42,660 nt of DNA from Bacteroidota bacterium (GTDB lineage Bacteria; Bacteroidota; Bacteroidia; Chitinophagales; Saprospiraceae). The notes beneath the pieces are model-generated. The model was not told the origin of the DNA, ran no database searches, and saw nothing but the letters and a program-made list of their open reading frames with translations. Positions within the stretch are counted from its first letter, which is position 1. Each line of letters begins with the position of its first letter. Below are positions 24,678-31,664 of the stretch, in pieces. Made by a program: the position numbers and the translations under genes. Where the stretch lies: positions 1 to 42,660 of the forward strand of contig JAGVTV010000149.1 of assembly GCA_019136675.1 (NCBI GenBank). The letters are read 5' to 3'.

Positions 24678-25421
24678 ATGAACAAATTTAGTTTTGTCAT
24701 CCCGGCCTTAATACTGTTTTTTGCCTCGTGTGGAAAAGTGTACCATCTTGCGGATGTACAGGGAAGGACGTACCGAATCGAAAAGGCATCTTATCCCGTT
24801 GATGTCAGGGTAGCTTCTGTTATTGAGCCTTACAAACTTGAACTTGATAAGACCATGAACGAGGTAATAGGCTATTGCGAAAAGGAGCTTGTAAAGGGTA
24901 AGCCAAACTCAACGCTGACCAACTGGTTTGCGGATGCATTGCAGGATGAAGCTCAGGAAATAAGCGCCGAACCTATAGATTTTGCAGTACAGAATTACGG
25001 AGGGATCAGGGTCCCCGTCTTTGGCAAGGGACCCGTGACCGTGGGAAAAATGTACGAATTGATGCCGTTTGACAATGTCATGTATATCCTGAAACTTAAA
25101 GGCACTGATGTGAAGATGTTGTTTGACAAAATGGCCGAAAGTGGCGGATGGCCCGTAAGCCGAAACGTTTCATTCAGGATCGAGTATGGCAAAGCCGAAA
25201 ACATCAGGATAAAAGGGGCAGCTCTTGATACCACAGCTGTGTACACAGCGGCAATCCCGGATTATATAGCCAACGGTGGCGATAATATGATCTTCCTGAA
25301 GAATTTACCTTCGGTCAATACCGGAGTACTTTTAAGAGATATGCTGATCAAAAATGTTAAAGACCTGCAGGCCAAGGGTAAGTCTATAAATCCGCAGGAG
25401 GACCAAAGAATCACAGAATAA
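24678..25421 (+). CDS. lipoprotein with 5'-nucleotidase C-terminal domain
   Basis: This 247-residue protein has a type II signal peptide with lipobox FASC (C18), so it is anchored in the envelope. The rest is the substrate-binding domain of UshA-type 5'-nucleotidases. Supporting blocks are a TLTNWFADAL helix, a DFAVQNYGGIR loop and a MPFDNVMYILKLKG segment. The metallophosphatase domain that normally precedes it in one chain is instead encoded by the next gene, 1 nt downstream. The start is ATG 24678; the TTG at 24660 would put extra residues before the signal peptide. It probably acts with its neighbour in nucleotide hydrolysis. Confidence 0.88.
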   Translation: MNKFSFVIPALILFFASCGKVYHLADVQGRTYRIEKASYPVDVRVASVIEPYKLELDKTMNEVIGYCEKELVKGKPNSTLTNWFADALQDEAQEISAEPIDFAVQNYGGIRVPVFGKGPVTVGKMYELMPFDNVMYILKLKGTDVKMLFDKMAESGGWPVSRNVSFRIEYGKAENIRIKGAALDTTAVYTAAIPDYIANGGDNMIFLKNLPSVNTGVLLRDMLIKNVKDLQAKGKSINPQEDQRITE

Positions 25422-25422
25422 C

Positions 25423-26337
25423 ATGAACAGAAGGAAGTTTATCGCCAATGCATCCTACACCGGTCTACTGCTCAGTACTGGAACATATCCGTTGTTTGCA
25501 TCACCGTCCGAGCCTGAGATTGAAAGACTGACCATTCTTCATACAAATGATGTGCACTCCAGGATCGAACCTTTTCCGATGGACGGCAGTAAAAATGAAG
25601 GGCTGGGGGGGGTGGCCAAGCGAGCAACATTGATCAGTAGAATCAGGGAAGAGCAAAAAAATGTACTTCTTCTGGATGCCGGTGATATATTCCAGGGTAC
25701 ACCGTATTTTAATTTTTATGGTGGAGAACTGGAGCTCAAGCTGATGAGTCAGCTGGGATACGATGCCGGTACTATAGGAAACCATGACTTTGATGCAGGA
25801 GTAGAGGGTCTTGCCAAACAAATGAAACACGCTAACTTTCCTTTGCTGGTGACAAATTACAACTTTGCCAATACTGCCATGCAGGGCAAGACCCAAAACT
25901 ATAGGATATTCCGTAAAGGAGGTGTCAGAATAGGGGTTTTTGGCGTTGGTATCGAACTGAAAGGATTGGTTCCTGACAAACTATATGGTGATACCCAGTA
26001 TTCAGATCCAGTGGCTGCCGCCCAAAAATGGGGAGAAATTCTCAGGCACGAAGAAAAATGTGATTATATCATCTGCCTGTCCCATCTGGGGTACAAGTAC
26101 AATGAAGATAAAGTATCTGACAGGGTTCTTGCCCAAAATACTTCCAATATCGACCTCATCATCGGAGGTCATACTCATACCTTTATGAAGGAGCCTGAGC
26201 GTCTGGTCAACAAAGACGGCAAACCAGTCCTGATCAATCAAGTAGGTTGGGCCGGCATAGTTTTGGGCCGACTGGACGTATACTTTGAGAAGAACAAAAA
26301 GGGAACCTGCATTACCTGCAAGAACCTTACCGTGTAA
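25423..26337 (+). CDS. 5'-nucleotidase-type metallophosphatase (N-terminal domain only)
   Basis: This 304-residue calcineurin-like phosphoesterase carries all metal-site motifs: D43 and H45 (LHTNDVHS), D88 (DAGDIFQG), N120-H121 (GNHDFD), a CLSHLG histidine and GGHTHT near the end. The N-terminus has a twin-arginine-like NRRKFI run before a hydrophobic stretch and a likely cleavage near residue 27, so export is expected. It lacks the C-terminal nucleotide-binding domain, which is supplied by the gene 1 nt upstream. Family activity is release of phosphate from 5'-nucleotides or UDP-sugars. 304 nt of A/T-rich DNA follow before dnaA. Confidence 0.9.
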   Translation: MNRRKFIANASYTGLLLSTGTYPLFASPSEPEIERLTILHTNDVHSRIEPFPMDGSKNEGLGGVAKRATLISRIREEQKNVLLLDAGDIFQGTPYFNFYGGELELKLMSQLGYDAGTIGNHDFDAGVEGLAKQMKHANFPLLVTNYNFANTAMQGKTQNYRIFRKGGVRIGVFGVGIELKGLVPDKLYGDTQYSDPVAAAQKWGEILRHEEKCDYIICLSHLGYKYNEDKVSDRVLAQNTSNIDLIIGGHTHTFMKEPERLVNKDGKPVLINQVGWAGIVLGRLDVYFEKNKKGTCITCKNLTV

Positions 26338-26641
26338 CTCTGCTGATAATAGGGGTTACAAGTCAGTTGTTTACAAATTAAGAGAGATTTAAACTTTAAA
26401 AAACACATTTATAAGTTATTATATATTAATATAATGACAATATTAATATTAGCAAATTAGTTATTTATTATGTAAAAAAATATATGAAAATAGTGGCTTC
26501 AATTTTTTTTTATCACTTAAAATTGTGTCACTTTTGCACCATTCCCAAATTTTGATCCTGACTTGAAGAGGATGTATGCCGATTGTTTCCTAAGAACCGT
26601 TGGCCAGGAAGAATGAGTAATTTTTAGAAATTTTTTGAAGA
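26338..26641. other. A/T-rich intergenic region upstream of dnaA with twin palindromes
   Basis: There is no gene in this stretch of 304 nt. The part from about 26390 to 26520 is strongly A/T-rich. Two identical palindromes ATATTAATAT lie at 26423-26432 and 26440-26449, 17 nt apart start to start. The motif CACTTTTGC at 26529-26537 could be a weak -7 box for dnaA. I looked for DnaA boxes (TTATCCACA-like) on both strands and found none, so an origin is not supported. Confidence 0.5.
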
Positions 26642-28048
26642 ATGATTAGGGATCATATCAGTGTTTGGAATAATTGTCTGAGCATCATAAAAAAAACCAT
26701 CGAAGCACAACCTTTCAAGACATGGTTTGAGCCCATTAAACCTGTAAACCTTGAAAAAGATGTTCTTACCATCCAGGTTCCCAACAAGTTTTTTTATGAA
26801 TGGCTGGAGGAAAATTACGTAGATGTAATTAAAAAAGCCATCAAGACAGAATTGGGATTTCGAGGCACCCTGAATTACCAGATAACGGTCGAAAATCACC
26901 GTCAGGTAGGATCTCCAGATTTTCGACAAAAAAAGACCGGTCAAACCGACGATGCAACGGAGCCAGTGTTGAATCCCTTTGCCATTCCAGGAATAAGAAA
27001 ATTTAAAGTTGAAAGCCAGCTGAACCCAGGTTATACTTTTGATACATTTGTGGAGGGAGAATGCAATCGTTTTCCCGGCTCTGCAGGTATGGCCATAGCC
27101 AAAAAACCGGGAGGCACAGCCTTTAATCCGCTTATCGTGTATGGGGACGTAGGGCTGGGTAAAACCCACCTTGCCCATGCTGTGGGCAATGAGATTACAA
27201 AAAGGAACCAGGACAAGCAGGTCCTGTATGTGACCACCGAAAAGTTTACCAATCAGGTGATTCAGGCGATCAAGGCCAACAGTGTCAATGATTTCATGAA
27301 TTTCTATCAGATGATCGATGTGCTTATTGTCGATGACATCCAGTTTTTATCCAACAGGCCAAAGACCCAGGAGATTTTTTTTAATATTTTTAACCAGCTG
27401 CATCAGGCAGGAAAGCAGATCATACTTACATCCGACCGTGCACCCAAGGATCTGGTGGAGGTGGAAGACAGGTTGATCTCAAGATTTAAATGGGGACTTG
27501 TAGCCGACCTTAAGGCCCCTGACTTTGGCACCAGGATGAAAATACTGGATAAAAAACTGGAAGGAGAAAATCTCAGTCTTGCTCCTGAGATAAAGGAATA
27601 CATATGCACCCACATCAAATCCAATATCAGAGAGCTGGAAGGCGTTGTGATTTCGCTTGTGGCCCAGTCTACCTTAAACAGGCGTGAGATTGACATGAAA
27701 CTGGTTCGTGAGGTCATCCGGCAGTTTGTCAGCATGGTCGAAAAAGAGGTCTCTGTAGAAAGCATCAAACATCTCGTAGCCAAACACTTTAACATGCCGG
27801 TGGAAAAACTCCACTCTAAAACCAGGCTGAGGGAAGTGGTTATGGCCAGGCAGCTTTCCATGTATCTGGCCAAAAACTATACAAACAGCTCACTGAAATC
27901 TATTGGGGATTCTTTTGGCGGCAGGGACCATAGCACTGTGATACACTCTCTCAAGGCTGTGCAGGATCTTATGGATACTGACCTCATCTTTAAGGACAAT
28001 GTAACGGCTCTGGTCAAAAAAGTTAAGACAACTTTAGTCAATAAGTAA
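26642..28048 (+). CDS. dnaA: chromosomal replication initiator DnaA
   Basis: DnaA binds origin DnaA boxes and opens the duplex for replication. The 468-residue protein has the full domain order. Domain I (about 1-85, with FKTWFEPIKP) is followed by a short linker. The AAA+ domain has Walker A GDVGLGKTH (168-176) and Walker B VDDIQF (230-235). The C-terminal DNA-binding domain carries the DnaA signature GGRDHSTVIHS (426-436). The ATG at 26642 gives a standard N-terminus. dnaN and recF do not follow; instead a thioredoxin-like lipoprotein gene does, with its own promoter. Confidence 0.97.
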   Translation: MIRDHISVWNNCLSIIKKTIEAQPFKTWFEPIKPVNLEKDVLTIQVPNKFFYEWLEENYVDVIKKAIKTELGFRGTLNYQITVENHRQVGSPDFRQKKTGQTDDATEPVLNPFAIPGIRKFKVESQLNPGYTFDTFVEGECNRFPGSAGMAIAKKPGGTAFNPLIVYGDVGLGKTHLAHAVGNEITKRNQDKQVLYVTTEKFTNQVIQAIKANSVNDFMNFYQMIDVLIVDDIQFLSNRPKTQEIFFNIFNQLHQAGKQIILTSDRAPKDLVEVEDRLISRFKWGLVADLKAPDFGTRMKILDKKLEGENLSLAPEIKEYICTHIKSNIRELEGVVISLVAQSTLNRREIDMKLVREVIRQFVSMVEKEVSVESIKHLVAKHFNMPVEKLHSKTRLREVVMARQLSMYLAKNYTNSSLKSIGDSFGGRDHSTVIHSLKAVQDLMDTDLIFKDNVTALVKKVKTTLVNK

Positions 28049-28050
28049 TT

Positions 28051-28079
28051 TTGTTAATCAGAAAATTTTATATCTTTGC
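28051..28079 (+). promoter_or_regulatory. promoter of the thioredoxin-like lipoprotein gene
   Basis: TTG at 28051-28053, 17 nt, then TATCTTTG at 28071-28078 followed by C: an exact Bacteroidota match starting 3 nt after the dnaA stop. The ATG at 28100 is 21 nt past the -7 box; an upstream in-frame TTG at 28076 is thereby excluded as the start. Confidence 0.65.
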
Positions 28080-28099
28080 GGCTCGAAAAGTTTTTTGAA

Positions 28100-28576
28100 A
28101 TGCGGAATCAAATATTTTTCCATCTTTTGGTGGCTTTACTGTTTATGTCATCGTGTAAAAACAAATCGGTCAGCGATACTGAACTCAAATGGCTGACGAT
28201 CGAAGAAGCAAGTGAAATAGGCAGTGGAGACAATGATAAGAAGTTTTTGGTGGATGTGTACACGGACTGGTGTGGATGGTGCAAGGTCATGGACAAGAAG
28301 ACCTTTACAGACCCTGCTGTCATCAAGTATCTGAACGAAAACTTTTATGTGGTTAAGTTTAATGCTGAGCAAAAGGAACCGGCAACATTTAAGGGAAAGA
28401 AGTATGAATGGACACCTATGGGCCGAAACGGAGTAAACCAGTTGGGTGTTGAGCTTTTGCAGGGACGGTTGAGTTATCCGACTATTGTCTACCTGAATTC
28501 AAAACTCGAGCCTATTGATATAAGACCCGGTTATAAAACACCCGAACAATTGCTGGCCGAATTACAAACCCTGTAA
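28100..28576 (+). CDS. thioredoxin-fold lipoprotein with CGWC active site
   Basis: This 158-residue envelope protein has a type II signal peptide with lipobox MSSC (C19). The mature domain is thioredoxin-like with the redox motif WCGWCK (C58, C61), followed by DKKTFTDPAVIKYLNENF. That arrangement is typical of the thioredoxin_7/DsbD-gamma group in Bacteroidota. A cis-proline-like SYPTIVYL segment is present. It probably reduces or isomerises disulfides on the periplasmic side; the partner is unknown. tRNA-Val begins 11 nt after its stop and may be on the same transcript. Confidence 0.88.
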   Translation: MRNQIFFHLLVALLFMSSCKNKSVSDTELKWLTIEEASEIGSGDNDKKFLVDVYTDWCGWCKVMDKKTFTDPAVIKYLNENFYVVKFNAEQKEPATFKGKKYEWTPMGRNGVNQLGVELLQGRLSYPTIVYLNSKLEPIDIRPGYKTPEQLLAELQTL

Positions 28577-28587
28577 AATTTTAATCA

Positions 28588-28662
28588 GAGATATTAGCTC
28601 AGTTGGTTTAGAGCACTACCTTGACAGGGTAGGGGTCACTGGTTCGAGTCCAGTATATCTCA
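28588..28662 (+). tRNA. tRNA-Val (GAC)
   Basis: It folds as a full cloverleaf. The acceptor stem GAGATAT/ATATCTC and D stem GCTC/GAGC are intact. Anticodon stem CTACC/GGTAG encloses loop TTGACAG, with anticodon GAC at 28623-28625. The T arm is ACTGG-TTCGAGT-CCAGT. The discriminator is A, and CCA is not encoded. Confidence 0.95.
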
Positions 28663-28700
28663 CATTTTTTAAGATAATTTTTAAATATTTCGCATTTATG

Positions 28701-28733
28701 TTTGTTCAGAACAAACGATAAAAATATATTTGC
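28701..28733 (+). promoter_or_regulatory. promoter of the tRNA-Ser gene, overlapped by an inverted repeat
   Basis: TTTG (28701-28704), 20 nt, TATATTTG (28725-28732) and then C match the consensus. A perfect 7-bp inverted repeat GTTTGTT-CAG-AACAAAC at 28700-28716 lies over the upstream element. Transcription would begin before the tRNA-Ser at 28782. Confidence 0.55.
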
Positions 28734-28781
28734 GGCACTTTTAAAGGAAAGTGCCTAAAACGAAATAGTTATTGACATTTT

Positions 28782-28868
28782 GGTGAGGTGGGTGAGTGGC
28801 TTAAACCAACAGTTTGCTAAACTGTCGTACTGGAAACGGTACCGGGGGTTCGAATCCCCCCTTCACCG
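28782..28868 (+). tRNA. tRNA-Ser (GCT)
   Basis: This is a class II tRNA with the long variable arm of serine tRNAs. The acceptor stem is GGTGAGG/CTTCACC with one G-U pair. The anticodon stem ACAGT/ACTGT holds loop TTGCTAA, with anticodon GCT at 28816-28818. The T arm is GGGGG-TTCGAAT-CCCCC. The discriminator is G as expected for Ser, and CCA is not encoded. Confidence 0.95.
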
Positions 28869-28941
28869 CACGTTTTAAATGTGGAATAACTGTCTGTTTT
28901 GCGGATAAAGATATTTTGATCCGAATAAAACCGGATCATAT

Positions 28942-29016
28942 CGGGGCGTAGCGCAGTCCGGTTAGCGCACCTGGTTTGGGACCAGGGGGTCGCAGGTTCG
29001 AATCCTGCCGCCCCGA
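28942..29016 (+). tRNA. tRNA-Pro (TGG)
   Basis: The acceptor stem is CGGGGCG/CGCCCCG and the D stem GCGC/GCGC. Anticodon stem CCTGG/CCAGG encloses loop TTTGGGA, with anticodon TGG at 28977-28979. The T arm is GCAGG-TTCGAAT-CCTGC and the discriminator A; CCA is not encoded. It is the last of three tRNAs and is followed directly by a terminator. Confidence 0.95.
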
Positions 29017-29018
29017 CT

Positions 29019-29058
29019 AAGAGCCTGGAAGTTTATTCTTCCGGGCTCTTGTGTTTTT
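29019..29058 (+). terminator. intrinsic terminator after the tRNA cluster
   Basis: A 13-bp stem AAGAGCCTGGAAG (29019-29031) pairs with CTTCCGGGCTCTT (29038-29050) with one U-G pair and a 6-nt loop. It is followed by GTGTTTTT. This is the clearest terminator in the window. Confidence 0.85.
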
Positions 29059-29135
29059 AGCTGTGTAATAAACATGTCAGGTGTCATTAGACGGCATAGC
29101 TCTTCAAAAAATTCCCAAAAAATCCAAAAATTTTG

Positions 29136-29144
29136 TACCTTTGC
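29136..29144 (+). promoter_or_regulatory. -7 box of the PTPS-folE-fabD run
   Basis: TACCTTTG followed by C is an exact TAnnTTTG match ending 20 nt before the PTPS start codon. The upstream A-rich stretch has no clear TTG at 17-23 nt. Confidence 0.5.
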
Positions 29145-29164
29145 AGCCATTTTAACTTTAGGCA

Positions 29165-29584
29165 ATGCCCTTGGTATATCTGACACGAGTCGAGAAGTTC
29201 AATGCTGCCCATAAACTTTGGGTTGAATCCTGGACAGAAGAGGAAAATTTTGATTTCTTTGGTAAATGTGCCAACAAGAACTGGCATGGACATAACTATA
29301 CACTTTACGTTACCGTCAAAGGTGATCCGGATCCGAAAATCGGTTTTTTCTATGACGCAAAAAAATTAGGCAAACTGATAAGGGAAGTAATAACGGACAG
29401 ACTGGATCATTCCAATCTGAATCTGGATATTGAATTTATTCCAAAAGGCACCATGCCGACAACTGAGAATATGGCGGTACTTATATGGAATGAACTCGAA
29501 CCTCATCTGACAGGTTGCCGGTTACACTGTGTTAAGCTGCAGGAGACTGACTCCATTTATGCTGAATATTTTGGTGAACAATAA
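29165..29584 (+). CDS. 6-pyruvoyl-tetrahydropterin synthase (PTPS-II type)
   Basis: This 139-residue T-fold enzyme converts 7,8-dihydroneopterin triphosphate. The zinc histidines are H16 (FNAAH) and H41/H43 (HGH). The catalytic cysteine C35 is separated from HGH by five residues (CANKNWHGH). That spacing, with the EENFDFFGKC lead-in, the LDHSNLNLDIEF segment and the TTENMAVLIWNEL segment, is that of animal PTPS, which makes 6-pyruvoyl-tetrahydropterin for tetrahydrobiopterin. Bacterial QueD has CxxxHGH instead. The gene lies 9 nt before folE, which makes its substrate. An automatic 6-carboxytetrahydropterin synthase (QueD) label would therefore be doubtful. Confidence 0.88.
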   Translation: MPLVYLTRVEKFNAAHKLWVESWTEEENFDFFGKCANKNWHGHNYTLYVTVKGDPDPKIGFFYDAKKLGKLIREVITDRLDHSNLNLDIEFIPKGTMPTTENMAVLIWNELEPHLTGCRLHCVKLQETDSIYAEYFGEQ

Positions 29585-29593
29585 TAAAAATTA

Positions 29594-30190
29594 ATGCCTT
29601 ACAATAAACACGATCAATATCCGGAGCATATAACAAAAGACCTTATCGACAAATTCTCCGGTGTGCTCAGCATGATAGGTGAGGATGTGTCAAGGGAGGG
29701 ACTTGCCAAGACGCCGGAAAGGGCGGCTAAAGCAATGCAATTCCTGACCCAGGGCTATAGCCAGGATGCAAATGAGATATTAAATTCCGCCTTGTTTAAA
29801 GAGGAGTATAATGAGATGGTGGTAGTCAAGGATATTGAGCTGTACTCACTTTGCGAACACCACATCCTGCCTTTTTACGGAAAGGCACATATAGCATATA
29901 TTCCTAACGGATATGTGGTAGGGTTAAGCAAAATACCAAGGGTTGTTGACGTTTTTGCAAGACGTCTTCAGGTGCAGGAAAGGCTGACCCATGAAATTTT
30001 ACATGCTATAGACGGAGCATTGAAGCCCCATGGAGTGGCTGTCGTAATAGAAGCAGCCCATATGTGCATGATGATGAGGGGAGTGCAAAAACAAAATTCC
30101 GTGACCACAACTTCTGCATTTACGGGAGAATTTAAGAAAAATGAAACCAGAAATGAGTTTTTGAGTTTGATAACTGCTAACCTTAGATAA
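29594..30190 (+). CDS. folE: GTP cyclohydrolase I
   Basis: The enzyme converts GTP to 7,8-dihydroneopterin triphosphate, the common precursor of folates and biopterin. The 198-residue protein has the zinc ligands C87 and H90 ([12 protein letters not shown]) and C158 ([12 protein letters not shown]), matching E. coli C110, H113 and C181. [12 protein letters not shown] closes the active site near the end. A positive pairing with the PTPS gene 9 nt upstream suggests pteridine synthesis rather than only folate. fabD starts 6 nt after the stop. Confidence 0.97.
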   Translation: MPYNKHDQYPEHITKDLIDKFSGVLSMIGEDVSREGLAKTPERAAKAMQFLTQGYSQDANEILNSALFKEEYNEMVVVKDIELYSLCEHHILPFYGKAHIAYIPNGYVVGLSKIPRVVDVFARRLQVQERLTHEILHAIDGALKPHGVAVVIEAAHMCMMMRGVQKQNSVTTTSAFTGEFKKNETRNEFLSLITANLR

Positions 30191-30196
30191 TTAATC

Positions 30197-31072
30197 ATGA
30201 CTGCATTTGTTTTTCCCGGGCAGGGAGCCCAGTTTGAGGGAATGGGTAAAGATCTTTATGAAAGCAGCAGCCTTGCACGGACGATTTTCAGACAAGCTGA
30301 TGAAATCATGGGTTTTGAGCTTTCTAAAATAATGTTTGAAGGAACAGCTGAAGACCTGAGGCAAACCAGGGTCACTCAGCCATCCCTGTTTGTACATGCC
30401 ATAGCCACCCTCAAGGCCAGATCACAGGCTATGCCTGACGCAGTCGCCGGTCACTCACTGGGAGAGTTTTCCGCTTTGGTAGCAAACGGGACACTGGTAT
30501 TTGAGGATGCACTCAGGCTGGTAGATGCAAGGGCCACTGCCATGCAGGCGGCATGTGACCATGCCGAAGGCACTATGGCTGCTATATTGGGTATTGAGGA
30601 CGAACTTGTGGAGAAGATCTGCAGCCAAATATCCGATACTGTTGTTGCTGCCAATTACAATTGTCCGGGGCAGCTGGTCATTTCCGGATCAAAGACCGGG
30701 GTAGCCATGGCAATGGAAAAACTTACAGAGGCCGGGGCCAAAAGAGCCATACTTCTTGAAGTGGGAGGGGCATTTCACAGCCCTTTGATGGAGCCTGCCA
30801 GGGAAAACCTGGCCAAAGCTATCCTGGAGACTCATTTTGCAGTACCTACCTGTCCCGTTTACCAAAACGTAACAGCTAAGGCTGAGACAGATCCTGAAAT
30901 CATCAAGGAAAACCTGATTGCCCAGTTAACCGGAGCTGTTAAGTGGACACAAACCATTGAGAATATGATCAACGACGGAATAACTCACTTTGTTGAGGTG
31001 GGGGGATCCGGAAAAGTCCTTTCAGGGCTTATCAGGAAGATAGACAGAAATGCCGGGATTGAAACTCTATAG
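30197..31072 (+). CDS. fabD: malonyl-CoA:ACP transacylase
   Basis: FabD moves malonyl from CoA to acyl carrier protein at the start of type II fatty acid synthesis. The 291-residue protein has the GQGAQFEGMG opening, the nucleophile S87 in GHSLGE, the catalytic H194 in GGAFHSPLM, and the VEVGGSGKVLSGL segment near the C-terminus. It sits in a tight plus-strand run between folE (6 nt before) and the YqgE/AlgH-type gene (3 nt after), away from other fab genes. Confidence 0.96.
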   Translation: MTAFVFPGQGAQFEGMGKDLYESSSLARTIFRQADEIMGFELSKIMFEGTAEDLRQTRVTQPSLFVHAIATLKARSQAMPDAVAGHSLGEFSALVANGTLVFEDALRLVDARATAMQAACDHAEGTMAAILGIEDELVEKICSQISDTVVAANYNCPGQLVISGSKTGVAMAMEKLTEAGAKRAILLEVGGAFHSPLMEPARENLAKAILETHFAVPTCPVYQNVTAKAETDPEIIKENLIAQLTGAVKWTQTIENMINDGITHFVEVGGSGKVLSGLIRKIDRNAGIETL

Positions 31073-31075
31073 CAA

Positions 31076-31624
31076 ATGGAAATAAAAGCGGGACTTCTGC
31101 TAGTGGCTGAACCTTTTATGCTGGACCCGAATTTCAAAAGGTCGGTAGTGCTGATCTGCGAACATACAGAGGTCGGCACTACAGGTTTTGTACTTAATAA
31201 GCCACTTGATGTCAGAATCCACGAACTGGTAGCTGATTTTCCGGAATCCAGTGCCATGGTGTACATGGGCGGGCCTGTGGCCGTAGACAGTGTGCACTAT
31301 CTTCATAATGTGGGTGACTTGCTTGATAACAGTGTCGAAGTATCACCGGGAGTATTCTGGGGAGGAGATTTTGAAAAGCTTAAGTTCCTTATGGAAAACG
31401 GAGTTATCAAAGACAATAACATCAAATTTTTTGTCGGATACAGCGGATGGACTGAAGGCCAGCTTGCCGATGAGCTCAAAGAAGATTCATGGTTGCTTGA
31501 CGAAATGGACTCCAATTATCTATTCAAGATAAAACCGCTGGTACTCTGGCAATCCGTCCTTCACAATAAAGGGAACACTTACACGGTCATTGCTCAGATG
31601 CCGGACTCAATCAGTCTGAACTAA
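31076..31624 (+). CDS. YqgE/AlgH family protein
   Basis: This 182-residue protein is of the DUF179 family. Its hallmarks are the start GLLLVAEPFMLDPNFKRSVV, the GFVLNKPL segment, a YMGGPV segment and FVGYSGWTEGQL with the conserved GYSGW motif. The molecular function of the family is unsettled; AlgH was first linked to alginate regulation in Pseudomonas. It starts 3 nt after fabD. There is no signal peptide, so it is cytoplasmic. Confidence 0.92.
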   Translation: MEIKAGLLLVAEPFMLDPNFKRSVVLICEHTEVGTTGFVLNKPLDVRIHELVADFPESSAMVYMGGPVAVDSVHYLHNVGDLLDNSVEVSPGVFWGGDFEKLKFLMENGVIKDNNIKFFVGYSGWTEGQLADELKEDSWLLDEMDSNYLFKIKPLVLWQSVLHNKGNTYTVIAQMPDSISLN

Positions 31625-31664
31625 AATTAACATTCGCCCGAAAGGGCCTAAAGTACCTGCCCCT

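Noticed and set aside
26338..26641. Replication origin upstream of dnaA
   Set aside because: A/T-rich, but no DnaA-box-like nonamers were seen on either strand, and dnaN does not follow dnaA.
29165..29584. QueD (queuosine pathway) call
   Set aside because: Cysteine to HGH spacing is five, not three, residues, flanking blocks resemble animal PTPS, and queE/queC are not adjacent, while folE is.
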